DNA of 64,000 nt from a virus. The DNA is taken from the IMG/VR virus record IMGVR_UViG_3300008110_000034, positions 1 to 64,000 of that record. One strand, 5' to 3'. The position numbers and the translations under genes were made by a program. This document shows positions 58,424-64,000 of this stretch, one piece after another (the stretch's first letter is position 1; the number at the start of each line of letters is the position of its first letter). The notes under the pieces are model-generated. The model searched no databases. It saw nothing but the letters and a program-made list of their open reading frames with translations, and had not been told where the DNA came from.

Positions 58424-59099
58424 TTTAACTGAGATACCAAAACATCTAAATTTAGATGCTCAGTTAAAATGGATTATTGAAGAATCAAACTTAAGAACTC
58501 TTAGATTAAATGTTGAGATTCCCCATGAACAGATGTATCAAGAAGCTGAAATTCTTCTTGACGAATTTTATTCTCATCGAGACGAAGGCGAAGATCACAG
58601 AGGGTGGAAAAGTCTTGTTATTCACGGACGAGGAAAACATATTACTCAAGGTGACGAACAATACGAAAATTTAAAAGATCTTCCCGACTATCATTGGACT
58701 GAGATAGCCGACAAATGTCCTATAACAACTATGTGGTTAAAAAGTTGTTGGCCTTTAGATAAATTTCTCAGGGTACGATTTATGCTTTTAGAACCAGATG
58801 GCTACATTATGCCTCATAGAGATAACAATAAAAGAAAGTTACAAGCAATTAATATAGCGTTAAATAATCCAGTTGGTTGCGAATTTGGTATGGAAAACTA
58901 CGGAGTTATACCATGGAAATCTGGAGATGTTAGATTAATAGATATAAGCACGAATCATGCTGTTTGGAACAATAGTAAAACTCCCAGAATACATATTATT
59001 GTACATGGATGGCCAGTTCAACAATATAAAGAGTACAGAAATTTAGTTATAGAAAGTTATAAAAAAACATATGAAGAATATATTGCATCTTGGAAGTAG
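58359..59099 (+). CDS. Aspartyl/asparaginyl beta-hydroxylase-like 2OG-Fe(II) protein
   Basis: A 246-aa protein with H153-x-D155 in YIMPHRDNNKRKLQAINIAL and a second His in DISTNHAVWNNSKTPRIHII, with the Arg (PRIH) that binds 2-oxoglutarate. This is the Asp/Asn hydroxylase pattern. Substrate unknown. Start ATG 58359 overlaps the previous gene strongly; a later start is possible. Confidence 0.7.
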   Translation: MNTTLNISEFFEKRKEENHYHNLTEIPKHLNLDAQLKWIIEESNLRTLRLNVEIPHEQMYQEAEILLDEFYSHRDEGEDHRGWKSLVIHGRGKHITQGDEQYENLKDLPDYHWTEIADKCPITTMWLKSCWPLDKFLRVRFMLLEPDGYIMPHRDNNKRKLQAINIALNNPVGCEFGMENYGVIPWKSGDVRLIDISTNHAVWNNSKTPRIHIIVHGWPVQQYKEYRNLVIESYKKTYEEYIASWK

Positions 59100-59805
59100 T
59101 TGGAGTGAAGTAAATGGTGTACCTAATCATAGCTTACCATTTTTTGTAACAGAAGGCCTTATTAATCGAGGTATTGATGTAAACTATTATTCAACAGCTA
59201 TGGGCGGTTGTGGATTAGGTGTTCAATTTGAAATTTTATTAAACATTTTAAACGGTAAAGAAAAAATTGATTTTGTTTTATTTGAAGTAACTACATTTGA
59301 CAGATTTCATTGTCAACTATTAGACTCTGATATTGTATGGGAAAAAGAAGATAGTCATCCTAATATTGTACAATGTCGAAACTGGCTTATTAAAAACTAT
59401 ATTTTTTGGATGCCGCTGCATAAAGAAATTATTAATCAACATTGGCCTTATCTGTCGAATAAAGGAACATATTTAAAAATGGCCAAACTTTTAAATGCGG
59501 GCGACTTTAATTGGGAAAGTATTTTTTTAAGTAGAATAGTAACAATTAAAAATTTACTTAAAAAAAGAAATATTCCGTTTTTAATATATGCACACGATTC
59601 GAAACAAATGGTAGATAAAACTCGGATATCTCAATTAGTACTTAAAGAAATATACGACGAACTAGACTTTTGTGTTAACGAGTACATTGGTATTGAAACT
59701 TTTAAGAAATTTGCCATCGACAGAGGATTTCATATGTCGCCCAACGGTGACAGATATATAGCTGAAAATGTTTTAATACCAAAAATTATTGAAAAATTAA
59801 AATGA
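59071..59805 (+). CDS. SGNH-like protein, copy 1
   Basis: A 244-aa protein, paralogous to the next gene. N-terminal NILHLGSSWSE (a Gly-Ser-Ser where SGNH enzymes have Gly-Asp-Ser), a GGCGLGVQFEIL block near residue 47, and C-terminal RGFHMSPNGDRYIAENVL, matching the D-x-x-H-x-S-x-x-G pattern of SGNH hydrolases without the Asp. Possible esterase or acyltransferase; unproven. Confidence 0.5.
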   Translation: MKNILHLGSSWSEVNGVPNHSLPFFVTEGLINRGIDVNYYSTAMGGCGLGVQFEILLNILNGKEKIDFVLFEVTTFDRFHCQLLDSDIVWEKEDSHPNIVQCRNWLIKNYIFWMPLHKEIINQHWPYLSNKGTYLKMAKLLNAGDFNWESIFLSRIVTIKNLLKKRNIPFLIYAHDSKQMVDKTRISQLVLKEIYDELDFCVNEYIGIETFKKFAIDRGFHMSPNGDRYIAENVLIPKIIEKLK

Positions 59806-60509
59806 AAAAAATATTACATTTAGGGTGCAGTTGGAGTCAATTTAATCACGAAGGACAAAAAGGAGTACCTGAAAATACAGTCGAAGTATTAAAAGAGAAA
59901 AATGTTGATGTTCTCTATTACAGTGCATCCCATGGTGGTTGCGATCTTGGAACACAATTTGAAGTACTAAAATCAGAGATAGGTAAAGGCTACGATTTTA
60001 TTATATTTCAAGTTACTTCTGACAGTAGACATCATATAAGAACTGGTCATTATAATTTAGACTGGACTCCTACTGTTTCTCATCCAAACATTTATAAGTG
60101 TGATGTTTCTTTAAGAAAAAGTTTTGTGTTCTGGAATCCAAATTACGGAAAAGCTATAGATCAATTCTGGCATAAACATAACAGAGATTATCGAATGGCT
60201 GCTAAACTTAGTTACTCTTACGACTGGGATGATCAAAGTTTATACTTTGGTCAAATATGTTCGATTAAAAAAATATTAGAAAAATCTAATACTCCTTACA
60301 TAATCTATAGTCATCGGAATATCTGGTGGGAAAAACATAATAATATCTTTCAGGCTCACACAACTGATCTACTTGATTTTGATGTTGAAACACAATTAGG
60401 TGACAATTTTAATTCTTATATTGTAGACGACGGACACCATTTAAGTAGTCAAGGAAATAGGATAGTAGCCGAAGAATTAATTGTTCCTAGACTACTACCC
60501 TATCTATAA
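59802..60509 (+). CDS. SGNH-like protein, copy 2
   Basis: A 235-aa protein coupled by ATGA to copy 1. Same plan: KILHLGCSWSQ (Cys in place of the first Ser), GGCDLGTQFEVL, and VDDGHHLSSQGNRIVAEELI with the complete D-x-x-H-L-S-x-x-G end. Tandem duplication is likely. Stop at 60509 abuts the convergent gene. Confidence 0.55.
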   Translation: MKKILHLGCSWSQFNHEGQKGVPENTVEVLKEKNVDVLYYSASHGGCDLGTQFEVLKSEIGKGYDFIIFQVTSDSRHHIRTGHYNLDWTPTVSHPNIYKCDVSLRKSFVFWNPNYGKAIDQFWHKHNRDYRMAAKLSYSYDWDDQSLYFGQICSIKKILEKSNTPYIIYSHRNIWWEKHNNIFQAHTTDLLDFDVETQLGDNFNSYIVDDGHHLSSQGNRIVAEELIVPRLLPYL

Positions 60510-61412
60510 TTACATCTTAGCTTGTTCTTTTCGCCACTCTATAAGTAAATCATCATCGAGTTCAACTAAGAAAGTTAGTAATAAACCCATCTTAGCGTTC
60601 CATAATTTTTTACCTTTGCTCTTAGTACCTTCATTAGTATTATGCAACTGTACTGCATCGAACCACATAGGTTTACCTGGTTCCCAATCTAAAATAGTTT
60701 CAGCACTTAAACCTTTTAATCTTTCATACGGAGTATTCATTACCTGCTCAAAAACAGATTTATCAAAAGGTGTTGCATTGTTTTCTTTAGGAACAGCAGT
60801 TCCTTGACCGTCATAGAATTGAAGTTCAGTGTAATCAGTGGTAATTTTATACACACTAGCAATATTAGGAACTAGACCGCCACCATTATAAACATGCGCC
60901 CAGTCAATATGTCGCTGATCGAAGAATACAATTTGTCCACCATCTTCTTCATTAAGATGTGTTCCTATCCATAAAGGTAACAACCAATTTTTCCAACAAG
61001 TGTATTTTCGTTGTTCGTGATTCAACGGGACTTTATCAAATGTAGTTGTAAAATCTTCAGGCCTTATACTATCATTATGTAATCCATATTGTTGGGGAGT
61101 AATAAAATAATTACCGCCCACTTGTGGACTTTTTTCAGCAGGTATACCTAAACACTGATCGATTCTATCTTTAAATTTTAAATAAACTTCATGTAACTGT
61201 CCTGCTACTAACACAGTTCCGTTTTTATTCATTCTAACTTCTTTGCCTCCGGCAAATGCAAATTTCCAAATCCAATCTAATTCTTCTTTTGAAAACATTG
61301 CATCTTCAGATTTTGATGCTCGGCTAATATGCCTACGCATATTTTCAACTGCTATAGGATGATCCATTGGAAGCATATAATGCTCCCTTCTTAAACCTTT
61401 AGTGTACTCCAT
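60510..61412 (-). CDS. 2OG-Fe(II) oxygenase-like protein
   Basis: A 300-aa protein with H112-x-D114 in QQYGLHNDSIRPED and a distal His in WFDAVQLHNTNEG followed by a basic residue before GLLLTFLVEL, the 2OG oxygenase layout. It overlaps the radical SAM gene by 14 bases, so the two are made together. Substrate unknown. Confidence 0.6.
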   Translation of the reverse strand: MEYTKGLRREHYMLPMDHPIAVENMRRHISRASKSEDAMFSKEELDWIWKFAFAGGKEVRMNKNGTVLVAGQLHEVYLKFKDRIDQCLGIPAEKSPQVGGNYFITPQQYGLHNDSIRPEDFTTTFDKVPLNHEQRKYTCWKNWLLPLWIGTHLNEEDGGQIVFFDQRHIDWAHVYNGGGLVPNIASVYKITTDYTELQFYDGQGTAVPKENNATPFDKSVFEQVMNTPYERLKGLSAETILDWEPGKPMWFDAVQLHNTNEGTKSKGKKLWNAKMGLLLTFLVELDDDLLIEWRKEQAKM

Positions 61413-62805
61413 AAAATACTCCTGTCATTTCTGGAAAAATTTCTTCAAAATTTAAACCTCTATGTGTATCAAGTGCTTTTAAATATTCTGTTGTTTCAGG
61501 TAATCGGTTAGTCCAATCTTCTGATTTCATAAATTTAATCATGCCGCGCAATCTTTTGATACCATACTCGGCGTTAAGCCACTGTTCTTTTGTTACCTTA
61601 CCTTTATGCCATTCAGGAACACCTAGTTCCCAGTTTTCTATCCACCATGGTATAAATTCCTCATAGTGTTGTTCGCATTTGTCTTTAAACCATTGAGGTA
61701 AGATCTTGACATTTAGGTGTGGTGGCCAATATACAAAATGATGATTAATTCCACCTGCACCAAATGGCCACATGTTAATCTTTTTATAGTTCTGTTGTAA
61801 TTTCCATTTGATAAATTCTGGAATATAATAAATGTTCAATGCCTGTACTGCACATGCAACTGTAATTTCTACGTTGTCAGATGTTTGTGTATCTAGAATC
61901 TTAAATACTTCTTCTGTACGTTCCCATTTACTAGGATATCTAATATAGGCATTCTTTTCACCTATTGCATCAACACTATAATGGAATCGAACAAGTTTAA
62001 ATTCTTTCCATAACTCAAATAAATCTTCTCGCCATTCGACTCCGTTACTGTTATAACGAAGTTCTAAATTCTTAGCATGTCCTTGCTTTATACATTCTTC
62101 TAAAATTTCGTAATGTTCTTCTATGATTAATGGCTCGCCACCTGCAAAATAAAGCTGTTGCATATTCGGGATTTGTTCATAGAATTGCTGCCAAAAAAGA
62201 GGATTATTTTTATGCCAATTAAAACTTGAGCCGTTAACACTGCCCTTGTTTTCCCATGCCATGGTCTTGCTTAATTCTCTATTCTGTATAGTAGGATGGA
62301 TCTTATTCCATTCTGGAATCCAATTACTACTATCATGCGGACTGCACATTACACAGGCTAATTGACATTTAGATCCGAATCTAAGATCAATATATTTTAA
62401 ATTAGGAGGGACTTGTCCATCATCTGTTGTCTGTGCAATTAACTGATCGATGTCCACACGCTGAGCCCAATAGTTAGTTTCCCATTGTCTTTTGCTTACA
62501 TGACCAGATTCTTCTTCTTTATAACATTTTGAACAGCTTTCTGGCTGTCCATTATCTAACATAATTTTTCTTACATTTTTCATGTAAGTGCTGTTCCAGC
62601 TTGATTGGAAATCGCTAACATTTAAGTTAGCTGGTTTACCTTCTTCTGTCTTCAACATTCCGACATGACCCCCGGTTTCAGCATTTGTAGATCCAACACC
62701 GCTAGCATTAGCAGTGCAACATACTCTCATACTACCGTCAGGTCTTGTACTTAAATGTATCCAAGGAAGAATACAAAATGTGTCTGATGGATATTTTTGT
62801 GTCAT
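61399..62805 (-). CDS. Radical SAM enzyme with N-terminal SPASM/twitch-like cysteines
   Basis: A 468-aa protein. Core cluster C147-x3-C151-x2-C154 in GSKCQLACVMCSP and FAGGEPLI later. Before the core are C11 (FCILPWIHLS), C29-C30 (MRVCCTAN) and C91-x2-C94 (ESCSKCYKE), the order used by SPASM/twitch auxiliary clusters but placed N-terminally. This class is common in phages and surface-polysaccharide islands. The product is unknown. Confidence 0.8.
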   Translation of the reverse strand: MTQKYPSDTFCILPWIHLSTRPDGSMRVCCTANASGVGSTNAETGGHVGMLKTEEGKPANLNVSDFQSSWNSTYMKNVRKIMLDNGQPESCSKCYKEEESGHVSKRQWETNYWAQRVDIDQLIAQTTDDGQVPPNLKYIDLRFGSKCQLACVMCSPHDSSNWIPEWNKIHPTIQNRELSKTMAWENKGSVNGSSFNWHKNNPLFWQQFYEQIPNMQQLYFAGGEPLIIEEHYEILEECIKQGHAKNLELRYNSNGVEWREDLFELWKEFKLVRFHYSVDAIGEKNAYIRYPSKWERTEEVFKILDTQTSDNVEITVACAVQALNIYYIPEFIKWKLQQNYKKINMWPFGAGGINHHFVYWPPHLNVKILPQWFKDKCEQHYEEFIPWWIENWELGVPEWHKGKVTKEQWLNAEYGIKRLRGMIKFMKSEDWTNRLPETTEYLKALDTHRGLNFEEIFPEMTGVFYGVH

Positions 62806-62825
62806 GGAAATATTTAGTTATTATG

Positions 62826-64000
62826 TTAATTGGCAAATTGGTTACTGAACATATCGTTTTTTACACCACATGTTTTGGCACAGATTTGTAATTTCCCGTC
62901 AGCACAACTAGATTTGGTCCAACTATTAGGAACAATATCTTGAAAATATAATCCATTTACGATTGATTCTAAACTGTGATTTTTGGCATTTAAATTTTCT
63001 TTTCCTACTTTATTAATTGCTTGCCAAATTTGGCCGCCTTCTGGTAACCAATACCAAACATACATTTGTCCGGCGGTCCAACAACAAGGTTGAACAATAC
63101 CTTCAGCTGAAACATAAAGACTTTTTTCTTCTGCTACTTTACATTTTATTGGAACTTCGTCCCAATACTTCTCCATTGGTTTTTTCTTAGAGGGATCAAT
63201 ATGAAATTTTTGTTTACTTTGCACAATGAATGCTTCTTCTGCTTTACTTGGAACAAAAGAAATAGTATCTTCTAGTTTTTTATCAATTTTACTTAATTCT
63301 GCTAATGCTGTATTTTTATACTTGTCATCAGTAGGAGGTTTTAAAAGAGTAGTTGCTTGTCCTTTACGATTGGCCGCTTGATGAGTGTCTTTTGTTGCGC
63401 CCGAGGCATTGCTGAAAAATCTTGCTGATTTTTTAAATTGAAACTTTTCAAACCCCATTTTCCCACTTAATGCTCTGGCCTCGTCGACCTGATGTTCGTT
63501 GTGTTCAAATACAATATAATCCCATCTTGCCCTGCCGCCAGCATTTATAAAAGCCTGAGCATTTTCCATAATTTTAGACCATATAGTATTTTGTCTGTAC
63601 AGATGATTAGTATCTTCTAATCCGTCTAAACTAAACACTACATTAGAATTTTTTCCCATAACTTGAGCAAGACGTGCCCACCAATCCGGTTTCTTCGCAC
63701 TGCCGTTGGTGTGCATACTTAAATTCATTTTAGGATTAGATTGTCTAAAATATTCAAATATTTCTAAAGTATCTCTAGCAGCAATAGGATCTCCATAATT
63801 GCCACACATATATAGTCTGTCTAATTGCTGTATAAACTCAACTGTAAATATTCTTTTAACATCATCAAGATGTAATTCTGTGTTTGGTAACTGAGGATTG
63901 TCTTCGCCACCGTTAATGTTTCTAGCACACATTGGGCAGGCTGCGTTACAGCTATCTGTAACTTCTAAGTGTACAGTTCTAATGTCGTTATAGTGGTATA
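62826..64000 (-). CDS. Radical SAM enzyme, N-terminus outside window
   Basis: The frame is open to the window edge. Upstream of the internal ATG at 63932 the sequence reads TDSCNAACPMCAR, giving the C-x3-C-x2-C cluster motif, so the gene begins beyond 64000. The SAM-domain continues (LYMCGNYGDPIAA in place of G-G-E-P). C-terminal cysteines (VPIKCKV, VQPCCW, and C-x-x-x-C near the end) suggest a SPASM-like domain. Confidence 0.8.
   Translation of the reverse strand, partial: YHYNDIRTVHLEVTDSCNAACPMCARNINGGEDNPQLPNTELHLDDVKRIFTVEFIQQLDRLYMCGNYGDPIAARDTLEIFEYFRQSNPKMNLSMHTNGSAKKPDWWARLAQVMGKNSNVVFSLDGLEDTNHLYRQNTIWSKIMENAQAFINAGGRARWDYIVFEHNEHQVDEARALSGKMGFEKFQFKKSARFFSNASGATKDTHQAANRKGQATTLLKPPTDDKYKNTALAELSKIDKKLEDTISFVPSKAEEAFIVQSKQKFHIDPSKKKPMEKYWDEVPIKCKVAEEKSLYVSAEGIVQPCCWTAGQMYVWYWLPEGGQIWQAINKVGKENLNAKNHSLESIVNGLYFQDIVPNSWTKSSCADGKLQICAKTCGVKNDMFSNQFAN

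Noticed and set aside
1-64000. tRNA genes and insertion sequences
   Set aside because: Intergenic gaps are short; I saw no cloverleaf-like sequence, transposase gene or terminal inverted repeats.

Overview
The window reads as the interior of a T4-like (large contractile-tailed) bacteriophage genome. A family B DNA polymerase (gp43 type), clamp loader (gp44 type), sliding clamp (gp45 type), T4-type RNase H/FEN nuclease, a DsbA-like late-transcription factor and a gp31/GroES-like co-chaperonin are all recognisable. T4-style late promoter boxes (NATAAATA) precede many genes. A spanin-like pair and two lipoproteins point to a Gram-negative host. The low-GC sequence, PhoH, MoxR/VWA, ThyX, 2OG-Fe(II) oxygenases and a phage GTP cyclohydrolase resemble marine or freshwater T4-like phages. 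I saw no photosynthesis genes and no tRNA genes, so a heterotrophic aquatic host is more likely than a cyanobacterium; this is inference.

Layout. 1-9 kb: virion surface and tail genes (fibre-like proteins, a He_PIG/CBM-like 952-aa protein) with a papain-like protease among them and an orphan fragment resembling DNA polymerase III alpha. 9-13 kb: GroES-like gene, a cytidylyltransferase-like gene, clamp loader, dCMP deaminase, and phoH on the minus strand behind a leader that can fold in two ways. 13.4-16.3 kb: structural/hypothetical genes, spanin-like pair, membrane proteins. 16.3-20.5 kb: a proteostasis operon (DnaJ, peptide deformylase, ClpA). 20.5-30.8 kb: a head-core/internal-protein island. 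Many of its products begin with short peptides ending in hydrophobic-x-Glu, like T4 capsid-targeting sequences, and three consecutive genes there encode nucleotidyltransferases of three different superfamilies; a Dps-like ferritin and a GH19 endolysin are also here. 31-36 kb: 2OG oxygenase, DsbA, polymerase, clamp. 36-47 kb: tightly packed small genes that include a TGT/DpdA-like transglycosylase, a possible QueD-like protein, a GTP cyclohydrolase split over two overlapping frames, QueE, a glycosyltransferase, a phosphoribosyltransferase, a HIT protein and a UDP-glucose dehydrogenase. 47-54 kb: RNase H, small genes, MoxR ATPase plus VWA metallopeptidase-like protein, ThyX. 54-64 kb: an accessory region with genes in both orientations holding three radical-SAM enzymes, two 2OG-Fe(II) oxygenase-like proteins, an SDR, a glycosyltransferase-like protein and two tandem SGNH-like paralogues.

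Two promoter classes are visible. One is sigma70-like (TTGACA-N17-TATAAT, several perfect copies) in front of dnaJ, dsbA, moxR, the VWA gene, folE and a small membrane gene. The other is the late box in front of structural genes. Translation is heavily coupled: most starts overlap the previous stop as ATGA or TAATG. Regulatory RNA structures of note are a 5-bp/8-nt hairpin directly upstream of the polymerase Shine-Dalgarno (same geometry as the T4 gene 43 operator), two mutually exclusive hairpins in the phoH leader, and terminators that overlap promoters.
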